From: Capillidium heterosporum
Lineage: Eukaryota > Entomophthoromycota > Entomophthoromycetes > Entomophthorales > Capillidiaceae
Assembly (NCBI GenBank): GCA_016630905.1
Contig: WBMQ01000002.1
Location: 1,364,001 to 1,428,000 of the forward strand
Length of the DNA: 64,000 nt
Direction of reading: 5' to 3'
Position numbers and translations under genes: made by a program. Positions 1 to 11,900 of this stretch are shown here, in pieces (the first letter of the stretch is position 1; each line of letters begins with the position of its first letter). Below the pieces are notes generated by a model. It was given only the letters and a program-made list of their open reading frames with translations, was not told the origin of the DNA and ran no database searches.

Positions 1-203
1 ACGACTTTGACGGTGACCGAATCCCCTTTGGTTATGTTGAGAAGGGGACCAGGGAACTTACCATTGATTGTATAGCCCTCGTGTCCGTAATTGTCGGGAG
101 CTATCATGTTGCGTTCGACCACAAACTCATGTTGGACATGGTGGGAAGTGTAAAGATCTAGTAGAGCTGTGATGCTAATAAAATTGAGTAATGAAATCCT
201 CAT
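1..203 (-). CDS. Multicopper oxidase (laccase-like), 5' end only
   Basis: The first 67 residues of a secreted multicopper oxidase; the gene continues beyond the left edge. The start is the ATG complementary to 201-203. It opens with a short hydrophobic stretch (MRISLLNFISITALLDLY) that reads as a signal peptide. The visible part then ends in GYTINGKFPGPLLNITKGDS, the start of the first cupredoxin domain: the pattern G-x-FPGP-x-(L/I)-x-(A/V/I)-x-x-GD is typical of laccases, ferroxidases and ascorbate oxidases. None of the copper-binding HxH motifs is inside the window, so activity and subfamily (laccase, Fet3-like or other) cannot be judged. A TATA box lies about 38 nt upstream of the ATG, implying a very short 5' leader. 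Confidence 0.8.
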   Translation of the reverse strand, partial: MRISLLNFISITALLDLYTSHHVQHEFVVERNMIAPDNYGHEGYTINGKFPGPLLNITKGDSVTVKV

Positions 204-240
204 CCTTGCTGTTTATGTGCATTCCATCCTCGAAGTAAGC

Positions 241-250
241 CCTTTATATA
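241..250 (-). promoter_or_regulatory. TATA box of the multicopper oxidase gene
   Basis: On the minus strand the sequence reads TATATAAAGG, about 38 nt upstream of the ATG. The match to the TATA consensus and the short distance fit a core promoter with a brief 5' untranslated leader. Confidence 0.6.
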
Positions 251-3200
251 CGATTGATATGGTTACACTAGTGCTATTTACGTAGCACTATACCTTCCAG
301 AGTTTTAATGGTAGGCTATTTTTAGAAAGTGAAGGTTGAGTATAAGTAATTTCATTGTTAAATCGGCTTAAGCAAAAGATGTCAAATTAGATATAGGTAT
401 AGATGTTAAGTGTAAAAACTTTAGTTCAATTCCACTAATTATAATTAGTTTATTTTTAAAAAGTTTTCATCGTTATAGTTTGATCATATGGAAACAAGTG
501 GAAGGTACTTTGTAGACTTCAAAAAATACCAGGTCTAATCTCCACCATAATATATATCTCTTAATCCGGTCATCCAACCATATATATTGAAACTATTAAG
601 CGACAACTGTCATAAAATCATATATAGTATTACCTTATAGATCGCCCTTAACCCGATATACCTATCCGTGTGTTTGCATCAAATGCCTTGGTATCATCTT
701 AACCTTCGATCAGAAATCTAACAATGTAGAAGGTTCTATATCTAGTAAACTCAGAGTATATTCTAATATATATTAACAAATAACTACATAAGTTCACTAA
801 ATATAAGCAAAATGTATATGACAAAGCAGTATTTGATTAAATATATTAACAGAGCTTCCTATTTAAAATGGAAAACGCTTACCAAACTTCATGTCAATGA
901 ATGATGTTGTATAAGTGGGCTGTAGTCACAACCAACATGTTAGCTTTCAATTTAAGATGATAAAAACTTTTATGAAAGTAGGATATGTATCTAAGGTAGC
1001 TTTATTTGATAATGTACTCTACTTCTTATACAAAATGAGCGTATAGATCTAAAACATAGAGTTATATATTTTGCTATACCTTTTAAAAATGTAATGCCGA
1101 TTACAAATAGATTCATTTAGAGTGGTATCAAACATAATATTTAAAACCACGGAAGTGACATTAAGCCGTATATTTGACAACTAACTTTTATATTTGAATG
1201 GATTATCTAGTTCCTGGTGACCGTGCTATTGATATTTTATTATAGCAATAAAAGCTGCGAATATTAATTTTGGAGATGGGAAAGTTCAAACTACCATTTC
1301 AAAAATAGCTCACCAAAATACATTTTATCTTCCAGATATACCAGGTGTATAAGGAGCTGATTGAAAATTGGCAATCTTATAAATATATTACAGTGATCTA
1401 TAGGTACCTGCACCCAAATGATTTCGGAATATGGAACTCGCTTAGATCAAAGAGTCTGACTTTACCCGAGCCCAAGTCAAATACCCGGAACTGTAAATTC
1501 GGTTATAAAGTCGATAAAAGCCCAAAACAAATATAGGTTTTTGGATAGTATGAAAACCTGTAGAAATGTATACTCTACGAGCCATATATATTTAAATTCT
1601 GGATACTCAATAACTAAAGTACCTGGACTTGAAGTGACTATGGCAGTCTTTAGATTTTAGACTTAAGCTTTCATAAAGTACAGTGCATTGGATACAAAAT
1701 TCAAATGTCGGTATACCAGTATTTAGTGACTTTTAGGTAATTCCAGACTAACTTCTTAAGTGGTAGAGTGACCTACATCCAAAGGTACGTAGATTTACTG
1801 GATGCTGATAACCCGATATTTGAAAATGACATTTCATGCGCATAAGAGCTAAAAATTCGTAGATTCCAAATACACATCAAAATACTTTGAATTAGAACAA
1901 AAATTTCCGAGTTGGAGTGGTTTCAAACATTTCCAAGAGCTAGAATAGTATCTAGGATAGCGTAGTAAACTGTACTCTATCTGTCACAAAGAATTGCTGA
2001 AAATAGTAACTAGTTGGACTTTTTTGACAAAAGATGATGTGAAATTTGAAAAATGCATAGAAAACGACTTTATACTTCACTTTTGATTGTTCAGTAATGG
2101 ATGAAGTTTATCAAACTTATTTGAATACACTTAAAAAGGTGTGCTATATTATACATTTATTTCAATATATAGATATTCTTATTTAACTATCCAAGCTAGT
2201 TCTATCATTATAAGTATTTATTTATATCGATTTTGAGAACTTCCTGCCTTTGGAATAACACCACAACTACACTAATATCTACAAATAATAGTACCCATTT
2301 CAAAGTAAGAACAGGACTCCGCATAGTCTCGTAATCATACTTTTCTTTATATCTGCAGTAAGTTGACTTTAACGTGGTAGACCAATTTTTCAAGCAATGT
2401 ACCAAAGAGAATGCAGCCCAAGTTGGAAACAGAGACTAGGTTCACAACTTAAAGCCAAATATGGTCCTTCATGAATCCCCTTGTCAAAAATACAGGGTGT
2501 AAGTACAATACACTTTGACAATTTGCACTTATTCTGTAAGTAAGCTCCGCTACCAAAAGTAAAATTGCTGTAGAAGGTTAAAGGCCACTATATGAGGAGA
2601 TATAGTTTTCCCTTCCTAGTGACTATATTTCCTAACGTTTTTTACTTTGTCTTTTAGTTATGGAGCCGGTCTACTAAAGCAAATATCAATCAGTTTAAAC
2701 GCTACTACATATTCTTACCGATACTGCCCATCTACTTTTTGGATAACCTACTTTGGTAGTTATCGTAATTTAAAGGTAGGTAGTTTATGTCTTCTATTAT
2801 CAACTAGTACGGTAGGTGGCTTTCAAGTTCCGCCATGTTCTAAAGCCACCTGCCCTAAAGGTAATAAATTGAAGTACTGTCGTTGGTTTCAAATTAGATG
2901 GTACATCAATACATACTAAAGAAAGGTTAATGGTCCTTTTATTATGAAACAGGGGGGTAATAGATTTAGAGTTGCGATTTGGACCCATCCAGTACTTTAA
3001 ATCATAGGGGTATGTTAACTATATTTAGTTAGGAAGGTGGAAATATGATTTTGTAGAAATATATTGCTTATTAGATAATTTCGTTTCTTCTATAAAAATA
3101 TATTGAATTTCAAGTTTTTTAAAGAATTATAAAAGTTTGCGTTGCCTGATGGAAGTATATTTCATAATACACAGGTAATTTGTAGAGATGGACAAGCCAC

Positions 3201-3610
3201 CTAAAATTTATAAAGGCTATAGTCGGCAACCAACTTCAAAAATCCATTTGGATGACAAACTTTACCCTATATCGGATATCTCGTATCCGACACCATATTG
3301 AAGGACGTTCCCAATCAAACTGTCATCAGTTCCATTTCGGGTAGGCATACATCCACCTTATAAAAGTTTTAGACCGCAACGTCTAAAGACTAAAATTTAG
3401 CTCGAAGTTAGCTACTTTAAGTTAAATGTTTACGACGCTGTACCAATTAGTCATCCTAGATGCTTGTTACGGACATGTAGGAATTTCAGTTGGGTCTAAA
3501 AGTTTTTAGCTAGTAAGAAAGGTTAGCCCAATTTGGTTAACTAATTTAGATGACAAAGTTTTTAGTGGAAAATTAGGTGTAGCTAAAGTTGTTGACTTTG
3601 ACTTGAGGTG
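251..3610. other. Long AT-rich spacer without a supported gene
   Basis: About 3.4 kb. Open frames are short, lack family resemblance and mostly start at non-ATG codons. The only local structure I can point to is the inverted repeat at 2811-2854. It holds the upstream regions of the multicopper oxidase gene (left) and the small conserved protein at 3698 (right). Confidence 0.6.
2811..2854. repeat. Inverted repeat able to form a hairpin
   Basis: Arms GGTAGGTGGCTTT (2811-2823) and AAAGCCACCTGCC (2842-2854) pair over 13 positions with one G-U type mismatch, leaving an 18-nt loop. It lies in non-coding DNA. It could be an element end, a structured RNA or chance; no target-site duplication was evident. 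Confidence 0.4.
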
Positions 3611-3618
3611 TATAAAAG
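3611..3618 (+). promoter_or_regulatory. TATA box of the small conserved protein gene
   Basis: TATAAAAG, 87 nt upstream of the ATG at 3698. The paralogous gene at 17289 (-) has a TATA box at nearly the same distance (88 nt). Confidence 0.55.
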
Positions 3619-3697
3619 TAGAGTATAAAGACCTTAAACTCCAACTCAGGCCCTTAATTCCATTCACTCATTTTAAAACCACATCTCAATAAACACT

Positions 3698-4030
3698 ATG
3701 TCCTACTCCCAAACTAAACTAGAGAAATTCTTTGGAGTCAGCATTGAGACATCCAATGTTATCAACTACTCGGAGTCGATACTGTCAAGCCGTAGCTCTT
3801 CATCTTCAAATTCATCGACTACTTCAAAAGCTTATAAGCATAGACCGAGTCATCATCTATCCCCCCAGCAGGATTTCGAGCTTATTAAAGGGTTTGAGTT
3901 AAGGAGGTTCGATACCAACTCCGACTTTGATGACATGCTAAGTAACGGCTTCATCTCCAACTCGTTGGCTCAGAAGACGAAATGCTTTACCTTAAAGCTT
4001 TCGTTGACGCCTGAGATCGCCAACTTATAG
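3698..4030 (+). CDS. Small protein of an unrecognised family (copy 1)
   Basis: A 110-residue protein I do not recognise. The N-terminal half is polar with a Ser-rich run (residues about 27-45). The C-terminal third carries KGFELRRFDTNSDFDDML, then NGF, and ends in FTLKLSLTPEIANL. The same block, in the same order and also ending at the C-terminus, is found in the 182-residue protein encoded on the minus strand at 16741-17289 (KGFDNRRLDSLQEFDEMV, then FGF, then LTLKLSLTPKVASV). Two unlinked genes keeping this block while the rest has diverged is good evidence that both are real genes. No signal peptide, membrane segment or cysteine cluster is present, so a cytosolic or nuclear location is likely. 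The acidic/hydrophobic C-terminal segment looks like a short docking motif or small folded tail, which is inference only. Single exon, with a TATA box upstream. Confidence 0.75.
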   Translation: MSYSQTKLEKFFGVSIETSNVINYSESILSSRSSSSSNSSTTSKAYKHRPSHHLSPQQDFELIKGFELRRFDTNSDFDDMLSNGFISNSLAQKTKCFTLKLSLTPEIANL

Positions 4031-4715
4031 ATTTAGGGGTAGTAGAAGCTGTATATACGTTCAAAATTTGTCGAAATCAAAAAATAATTATTTAATAAAT
4101 GGCATTAATAAATTTTCTATAAAGTTTGTGTATATGATGTTTTATATTATTTAATTTGAGATATAGTTGTGGAAGTTTTGATTAGCTGATGAATTGAAAG
4201 TAAGTGTATGTTGCATCGACTACAATAAGCTTCCGACTTGAAAAGTTTGTCCTATGGTATTTTGTTTTGACTACAAATAATGTTGATACTTTGAAATAGC
4301 CAAGTTATTTTGATTTGCTAAGTAGGTTGAAGTTAAAGTTTAAAGCCAATGTACTTGGACTATATTTTTGTAAAATGGAGAATACAAAGATAACATCAAC
4401 TTTTTACTATATTTTACTATTCCGAGAGGTAGTTAAATATTTTAGCTAACGTAGCCCTCGATTGAAAGTATATTCCGAAATACTACCAAATCTACAAACT
4501 AGGTGTAAAGGCAAACATCCTCCATCTAACAAACTTATAGCAGAATCTAGTTGCCTTTCGGCTAATTGAATCCAGTTCTGCAAGTTTTCAAAGAAAATCT
4601 ACAAATTCTAAAAATGAAAGTTGGTGACCTCATCCAACCAAAAGTTAAAATGGGAATTGTCAAAGCTAAAGCAACTAGTTTACCACCTCAACTTACAATC
4701 CACAAGTTTACAACC
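4031..4715. other. Spacer and probable promoter of the CLYBL-like gene
   Basis: AT-rich, no supported gene. The reading frame of the next gene is open upstream of its proposed ATG, so translation could begin earlier (for example near 4614), but the upstream residues do not resemble the family. Confidence 0.5.
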
Positions 4716-6264
4716 ATGTTAAAACAGTTGCGTCTGGCCAACATCTTGAAACACAAAAGTAGTTATTCCACCACCAGCTTTAGCCAGGTTACTCAATCCT
4801 ATGTCAACAGTAGCCGGGTACGTCGTAGTCTATTCTATGGTAATATTTTTTATAATTGAGGTTTTCTAATAGAAGGATGTAGTGCCGGGCCATGAAGATA
4901 AAAAGTTAAATAGCTCACAAAAATTGGTGGAGACTGACTGCATAACTTTTGATTTGGAGGATTCAGTACCTTTCCACTGCAAGCAGGAGGCCCGTGAGAA
5001 GGTGTTGAAGTTTTTGGAGGTACATTTATAACTTTGTTAAAGTTTTCTAACTTTTGCAACTTTTGATATTGATAAATAGACTACTACCAACCAATTTTCG
5101 GAAAAGGCAGTTCGTATCAATGCGGTTGGCTCAGGTATATATATAATATTTTTAAAGGGATGTTTACTAATATTTTGAATTAAAGGATTGGAAGATGAAG
5201 ACTTGAAGTTTATCGTAATTTTATTGAGCTCTAGGAAATTTTGTTTATCGATTTCTTATCTAGTTACAATCAACCAAACTGGAATCCATCGTCGTTCCCA
5301 AAGTCCAAAGTGCAAAAGATTTATTGTACATTGAGGAGAAGATTAAAGCTTTAGCGTCGGAAAATAAGTATCCATTTGAAATTTACTCAAAGCTAACTTT
5401 GTTTAGTCAATCCAAGATAAAGCTTATCGCCTCCATAGAGAGTGGTCTGGCTATTATGAACTTGAAAGAAATCAGTCAAGCTACCCAGAGATTGGAAGCT
5501 TTGATCGTAACCTTTTATTTACCTGTCAATTATCTAATATTTGGTGAAATAAGTTTGCTGCTGAAGATTACTGTGCTGATCTAGGTATCTTTTTATAAAT
5601 TCATAACAGGATTTTGAGGATTTGTAATGGTAGGACTAGTACGTACCCCTAGTCGGATGGAGATGTTGTATGGGAGATCAGCTGTCGTCAATGCTGCTGC
5701 CGCCTACCAGCTACAGGCTATCGATTTGGTAATTTTAATTTTAGCTTATCCAAATCCAATGCAACTACTAGGTTTGTTTGGACTACAAGGATGCCAACGT
5801 CTTAAAGGAGGAAGCTAAGGAGGGATACCAGCTAGGGTTTACAGGAAAGGTAGCTTTAAGTTTTTTGCAACCAAAGTAGTTGATTTTTTGTTGTATAGCA
5901 AGCTATCCACCCCAACCAGATCCCCATCATCCAGAGTCAATTCGTACCTGATGTAAAAGGTAGTTTTAAATCAAACTAAAGGTTAAACTGAGCCAAATCT
6001 TTTAATACAGAGGTAGAGTTAGCGCAGCGTATATTACAAGGTAAAGCTTGTGCATAGAAATGTTTATGAAATAATTTATTTTAGGATACATCGAACATAG
6101 TGAAAAGGGGAAAGGGGCCTTTGGTTTAGATGGCAAAGTGTAAGTTTTTGTTTTTTGCAGACTTTGTCGTTTGAACAGGACCTAAATACTATATTTGATG
6201 TAGGATCGATCTACCGGTCGTCAAGTGGGCTGAACGTACCTTGGCTCGAGTTCCCAAACCTTAA
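4716..6264 (+). CDS. CLYBL-like (HpcH/HpaI, citrate lyase beta-like) mitochondrial lyase
   Basis: A spliced gene of about ten short exons encoding a citrate lyase beta-like protein (the CLYBL family in animals acts as citramalyl-CoA lyase and malate/beta-methylmalate synthase in mitochondria). Family motifs appear in order: RRSLFYVPGHEDKK, created exactly when intron 4840-4882 is removed; ITFDLEDSVP with the acidic metal-site residues; VRINAVGS; VVPKVQSAKDL; LIASIESGLAIMNL; FAAEDYCADLG; RTPSRMEMLYGRSAVVNAAA; GFTGKQAIHPNQIPII; and a C-terminal IDLPVVKWAERTLARV. The start chosen gives MLKQLRLANILKHKSSYST, a basic, Ser-rich leader suited to a mitochondrial presequence. Introns are 25-60 nt GT-AG. 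All catalytic blocks look intact. The stop is at 6262-6264, only 75 nt from the stop of the convergent gene. Confidence 0.9.
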
Positions 6265-6339
6265 TGCTTACCTCTACAATAAAGTTCTAAATTTAAAATA
6301 GTTTTAATTACATGATTAACATAAACCTATAGCACCAAT

Positions 6340-7226
6340 TTAAAGCAGACTATCGGAGCTTTCCGAACCTATAAGTTCATTTTCGAAAGAAGGATCCCAA
6401 CCTTCCGACAAAATAGACCTACTGTCGTTCAAGTACCTAGCGTGTAGTGCTTGAAGGTTGGTGTAGAGTCCTTCCAAGTTGACTTTGCCTTTCTTTTGAC
6501 TTTCTAAAAACATAGAATCAAATTCATTACGCTTCTCAGGGTCTTTGGGCAGTAACCAATTATTCTCTTTGAGTTTCTTGTGCTAAAAAGTTGGAATTAA
6601 CAAGGTGGCTTTACAATAAAAGTATACTTACCCGCTCCCGGTCATCGTTGATACGCCTCCAAATTTCATTTTTAGATAAGTTGAAGGGAGTTGCTTCCTG
6701 CCTTTTAAAAATGCTGGTTAGCTTATAGTTTAGTTTTAAAAATTACTTATTGTGTAGCTTCTGTAACATGAGTTCGACCTGCTTCTTTTTACTTTCAGTT
6801 ATCAAGTTGTTTTGCAACCAATTGCTCAAAAACTTTTAAATAAAATGTTGGTTATTAAGTTCGATTTTAAAAAAATTACTGTACATTTTTAAGCCCATGT
6901 AAATTCAATTTGCCACTAAGTTTGGCGGGAGCTACTTTCAAAGCAATGGATTCCAAATTCAATTGTAACAAACTTTGGTAGGGGTTGATTTCGTCTTTAA
7001 ATTCAAGGTTTTCAGTGGTGTTGACCAAGTCGTCGATAAGCTGTACGTAATTTAACTTTTCCCTAGTCGAAATTTGATTCAAAGTTTCTAATATTGAGTC
7101 GAAAATCTGGGTGGAATGTTGGCTGTGGTGGAGGGCGTAGGTAGCTACCTCGTTTATACTGGAACTATCTGAACCCATCTTTCGTAGCAGAGAGGTGAAC
7201 TTCTGCCTTGTGTCGAACCCATCCAT
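6340..7226 (-). CDS. CTK3: CTD kinase I gamma subunit (Ctk3/Lsg1-like)
   Basis: A spliced minus-strand gene for the gamma subunit of the RNA polymerase II C-terminal-domain kinase CTDK-I, which in yeast works with Ctk1 (kinase) and Ctk2 (cyclin) in transcription elongation. Exon 1 gives a CID-like helical domain starting MDGFDTRQKFTSLLRKMGSD, with NEVATYALHHSQHSTQIFDS and a LNYVQLIDDL helix. Later exons give FLSNWLQNNLIT and then the family's C-terminal block RINDDRERHKKLKENNWLLP, followed by EFDSMFLESQKKGK. That DRERHKxLKE motif is the hallmark of the CTK3 C-terminal domain. Four exons; introns are about 45-55 nt. The first donor is read as GTACAG because only that keeps the frame. The stop complements 6340-6342. 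It is divergent from TMA16, with 366 nt between the ATGs. Confidence 0.88.
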
Positions 7227-7592
7227 TTCTTAGTTTCTGGATTATAGGAAAGGTTTGAAATCGTTTTTGTAGTGCTGGGTGGATTTTGGAAGGTTTGATG
7301 AGGTAAGAAAAGGTACCTTGAACTCTAACAAATAAAGTATAGTATTGGATTAATTGTTTGGATTTGAATGTACCCATTCAATTTAACAAAGGGATAAAAG
7401 CAAAAGGAATTTGGAACATAATCCAGCCTACAGCTTTAAGAAAAGTCTGAAATAGTTTGCTACAACTATTTACCCATTTCTGGGTAGCACTAAAGTCAAA
7501 GTGATACGATCGAAAGGGTGTAATTTACTATTTTAGTGGATCCAATTCTATTCCTTAGCAAAAAACTTCACCTATTTCTCAACTTTCATACA
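7227..7592. promoter_or_regulatory. Divergent promoter region between CTK3 and TMA16
   Basis: 366 nt separating two head-to-head genes. No strong TATA consensus was found at the usual short distance from either ATG. An in-frame non-ATG extension of TMA16 (from 7536) exists but does not resemble the family. Confidence 0.4.
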
Positions 7593-8338
7593 ATGCCCAA
7601 CAACAAACGAAAAAGCTTAAAGGACATCAAGAAAAAGGACGTAGCTCACCCCTACAGTCGTAGAGCGCAGCAGATGTCTAGAGCTATTCAACGTAGCGAG
7701 AAGTTGGACTCGATAAAGAGTAGAGGCTTGAGCCCTGTACAGACTTATCGTATATATTTTTTATAATTTCTTTACTGAGGATGAACTTTTTGACAATAGG
7801 TTGCGACAAATTTTTGTTCTTCAAGTACTTGATCGGTGAAGAGAAGAGTTCATTTACCAAGGAAGAGATTTTGTTTTTCGTTAGAGAGTAATTTTTTAAT
7901 AATTGTAGCTTGTTAATGTATCTTTTTCTTTTAAAATAGATATCTGTTACGAAACCAAGATGAAGAAAAATCGACAGCCAAGAACCGTAGTTTTAAGAAC
8001 GATCTACTCAACTTAGCATCTACCAACGAGCTGAATAACTTCTTTATAGGTGGAATAGGTAACCTTTATTTTAAAATTAGTATATATACTAAATTTGATT
8101 GGTTTGTAATTATAGAAATTCCTGACCTTGCCAGCATCCAAAACGTGAAGAATTTGAGGTAAAACTTAGCTTTAAACAATTGAGACTAATATTTAATCTT
8201 TTAAAATGTAGACAGTGGGAGGGTGATTGGAATGGGATAACCAAAGTTAAATCAACTACTTACAATCCTCCCAAAGGTTTGGAAGCCAAGGTCTTTATGG
8301 ATACGAGTTATAGCTTGAAAGAGTTTTTTAAGAACTAA
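7593..8338 (+). CDS. TMA16: Translation machinery-associated protein 16
   Basis: A small spliced gene for Tma16, a late 60S pre-ribosome/ribosome-associated factor of nucleus and cytosol. The start at 7593 gives the diagnostic N-terminus MPNNKRKSLKDIKKKDVAHP followed by YSRRAQQMSRAIQRSEKL. After a 50-nt intron (CGT codon split) it continues CDKFLFFKYLIGEE, then FVREYLLRNQDEE, KNDLLNLASTNELNNFFIGG, IPDLASIQNVKNLRQWEGDW and a short tail ending SLKEFFKN. The IPDL...NVKxLRxWxGDW block is the conserved C-terminal signature. Introns are short GT-AG. The basic N-terminus fits rRNA binding. Confidence 0.9.
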
Positions 8339-8968
8339 ATTAAATTTATAGATTTTATAATTTCTATAGAAGAGTAGTTGAGTGTGTGAAGCTGCATTGG
8401 CTTGTGCTATATATAAGATATTTCAATACTTTGTTTTTGATTTGTAGTATACTGAGATTATAGATACTTCAAGCTTTCTTTCAAATAAAAGATGTATCGC
8501 ACATACCTTGCCAACTATTTAAAAGGGCGTGTTTCTTATATATAAATAGGAATAATATTATTATATAGTTAAAGTATAAGCCAGTTAATAAAGAATCTCG
8601 TTTGGCAGATTCATGCTTATATCTTGAACTTACATTTTATTGGAATAGTAATATTTTGATAAATTCTAAGATCCAGCTTAATAAGCTTGAAATGCTTCAA
8701 TTTAATTCTAGCGCTAAATATAAGATGGATATTGTAATTACAACTTTAAACAAAATCAATAGTTGTCATCAATACATGTGCTATGAGCTTATTGCATAAG
8801 CAAAGATACTATGGTAAACTTTATAGACCATGAATAAAAGTCCAGATTCAAAGAAAAGTAAGGCACTATAAATTGTTTATTACTTACCAATTCCTTCTAG
8901 ATTAGAGTACTTGAAATACCATCAGCAGCTATGCTGATACGCTTTAAACTTTAACTGCTAAACCATTC
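8339..8968. other. Convergent 3' spacer
   Basis: 630 nt between the 3' ends of TMA16 and MTR10. AT-rich; a 65-codon frame near 8602 starts at TTG and has no recognisable content. Nothing else seen. Confidence 0.6.
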
Positions 8969-11900
8969 TCAGTATCGGTTATTTTCTTCCTTGGTTCCTT
9001 CTTCATCCTCCAGCTGACGTAAGTACCCTTTTACAAAATGGTGGATGGCTTTGAGGAAGGATCGGTAATCTTTCTGTTGATTGGATCTATCAATTAGAAG
9101 TTAGTTAGTATGTTCGTATTAGAAAGGAGATAAAGTATGCATGTGTGCTATTTAAAAAACTTACGTTTGAAGACGTTCTATCATAGATAAGAGACCAGGA
9201 GAAGGGATCAAGTTGGAAGGATCATTCTTATCCACAGTTGCGAAAGGGTAATTGGGGAGCTGCATGAAAGCCTGTAGGATCATATCGTTCCAAATGCCTT
9301 GGTTCATCTCCATCAGCAATGTAATTATCATCGAGGCCCGGTAGATAGCTTCGTTGGAGTACTTGGAAATCAAATTATGCACCAACTTCTTGTGTAGCAC
9401 TTCGTTGCTCTGAAGCACTAGAGCGATGACATTGTTGATTAGGGGTTGGTTGGGATTGGCTGGTCCCCGATCCCGTTCGGATAGTAGAGTATTCATAAAG
9501 CCGGAGAGGCAGTACAGAGCCGAGAGCTGAGCGTGGCGCTCGTGCATGTCGATGGCGGCAACCAAGAACTCGATCAAGGTGGATAGTGAGGGTAATTGGT
9601 AGAATTTGATGGGATCGAGGTTTTGCATGTCGTTGATAAGCTCAGAGAAACGATCCACGGCTAGAAATTGCTTAGCTTAAGAAAAGTAAGAGTAGTTACC
9701 TTCCGCTATATGGTCTAACGACTGGCAACGAGACGCCGCACTAAACATGCAAGAACAAATGTTTTCGACGACTTTGAAAATAGGCTCGGGGTGCATCTCT
9801 ATAAAAGCCAAAATCATTTTATGAAGTACCTGAAGATAGCATCCGAACCCAGTGGACTGGAAACCAGGTCATCATTATCTGAGCCATGTCGGGAATATAA
9901 GGTAGGTGATCCGGTGAAAGGCTTTCAATTGCCGATTTCAAAAATGCACATATCCCTTCCGACAGTAAGGCATGGCTCGAATAGAGCTGTAAAAGTTGCG
10001 TTGAAAGTTTAAACATATGTTCAAGTGCAGGTAAAGCAGGGTGGTTTGAATCAACTGGGTCTTTGGGCATTCCAACTCTATAGAGCTGAGATAATCTATC
10101 AAAATGAACTGTCGCAAAGTTACTAAATGGAATTTTGTAATAAAAGCTTACATTCAAGTTCTTCAAAGTCCGAGGAGAGCAACTTATCCTTCGAGGACAG
10201 CTCAGTAACCCTTGAAATTATCGGATTGATAAACTGCGAAAAAAAGGTCGGGTAGCTATCGAGTGATAGATAACTCATAGTGTAGATGATACCAGAGGCA
10301 ATATCAAATAAGTCACGTTTATCCAGCTTCCCATCATACTGATCGTACAGTTGGAACAAAGCTGGTAGATATTGAACCATATGCTAAACCAAAAATGTAA
10401 ATAAACAGTGTATAAATCAAACCTACCTCCCCGCAGATTTCTCCTAGATCCAATATAGCCCTGGATGAAGCTGGTATAACCTCTTTGACTTCAAAGCCCT
10501 GGTAGATGTAATCCAGCTGGAATGGCAGGAGATTGGGGCGGTGGTAGGTCCATTCGGCGTATCTTGCAATAACTAAAGTTGCAGTGTAACGGACTTTTCC
10601 AGAAGCGGGTAGTTTAGGTAGGAGAGCCAATATATTGAGGAGCATCTCCTCTTCCTCCGCTTTAATCTCTGAACCCATGCCACGCAAAGCAAACAGAATG
10701 GCTTCGAGCTCCTGCCAGGTTATCGTCTCGTTGGATTCATACCGCCTCATGTAGTCCACCAACAATGTATGGCAGATCGAAAGGGCCTGATTTCCACCCA
10801 GGACGTTGGCGCAGTCTTTAAGGATGTTGGCGATCTCATGGACGAAAGTCCCTGAAACTGTCCATCTCTTCATGGGACCAATCTTCATCGTCCAAAGGGA
10901 ATCGTAACCTTCCAATGATGGTGCGTACAGTCGCTTCAAAGATAGGCAGGAAAGGTTCCCTGTTGATATTTTCGCCACGGGTTACCAGATAACTAGCGAA
11001 AGAAAACCAAAAGTTAAAGGTTATAGTCAGGGCACGGATGGGGCATCGACGGATACATTCGACGATGGCCTCCAGAATCTCTTTGAAAAATTGAGGCTGC
11101 TTGACTATCAGGTCCAGGTAGGCTTCTCCAGCTTCGGCAAATACTCGACATAGCCCCTGGAGCGTATCCTCGTCGTGGTCTTTACTTGACAGGAAGATTC
11201 TCAGGTGATTCAACTTATCCACCATAACATCCACAATTTCTCTAGGAGTTTCTATATCGTGTGTCTCATATATAATTCCACATATAATCTCTATTGAAAT
11301 GTCGAATAGCGAAGGTTGGTTAACCATTGCTTCGAATGCATAGTCGAGCAAGACGTTTCCTTTGAGGTCATCTAACAGAATATCACCAGATTTGATCCAA
11401 CTTAACAAGCATGAAAATACTTTTTCTTGTATGGTGGCATCATTTCCTATTTCAAATATGGTTTAGTAAGGTACTAGAATCCAACAAAACAGTATAGCAA
11501 AAAATAAAAGAATGAAATATCCAAATTTACCTGTTGAATTGATAAGTTGAGATAATAATAGCAACACCTTTGAACTATTTTTTGTCAAAATATTGTTAGC
11601 CTGATTTTTATACTCTCTATCCTAAAAAATTTCATGTTCAGGAATAATAAATGGCATTGAGAATCTACCGAAAGGGTTTTAAAGCTATAAACTGAGTTCA
11701 CCTCCTGAGGTAGTACAGTCAAGTACTCCAGCAAGATATTACAGGTAGAGAAATCACTACTCCAGTTCTGTATCAAAGATGGGACTGCATCCTGCCACTC
11801 TTTCAGCTGTAAAGTCAGGGAGGCCAGGGCTAAGCAAAGTTGGGTAGCTATGTTTCTTGGACCCGATTTGAAATGGGTTATAATTGATACTAAGGAATCG

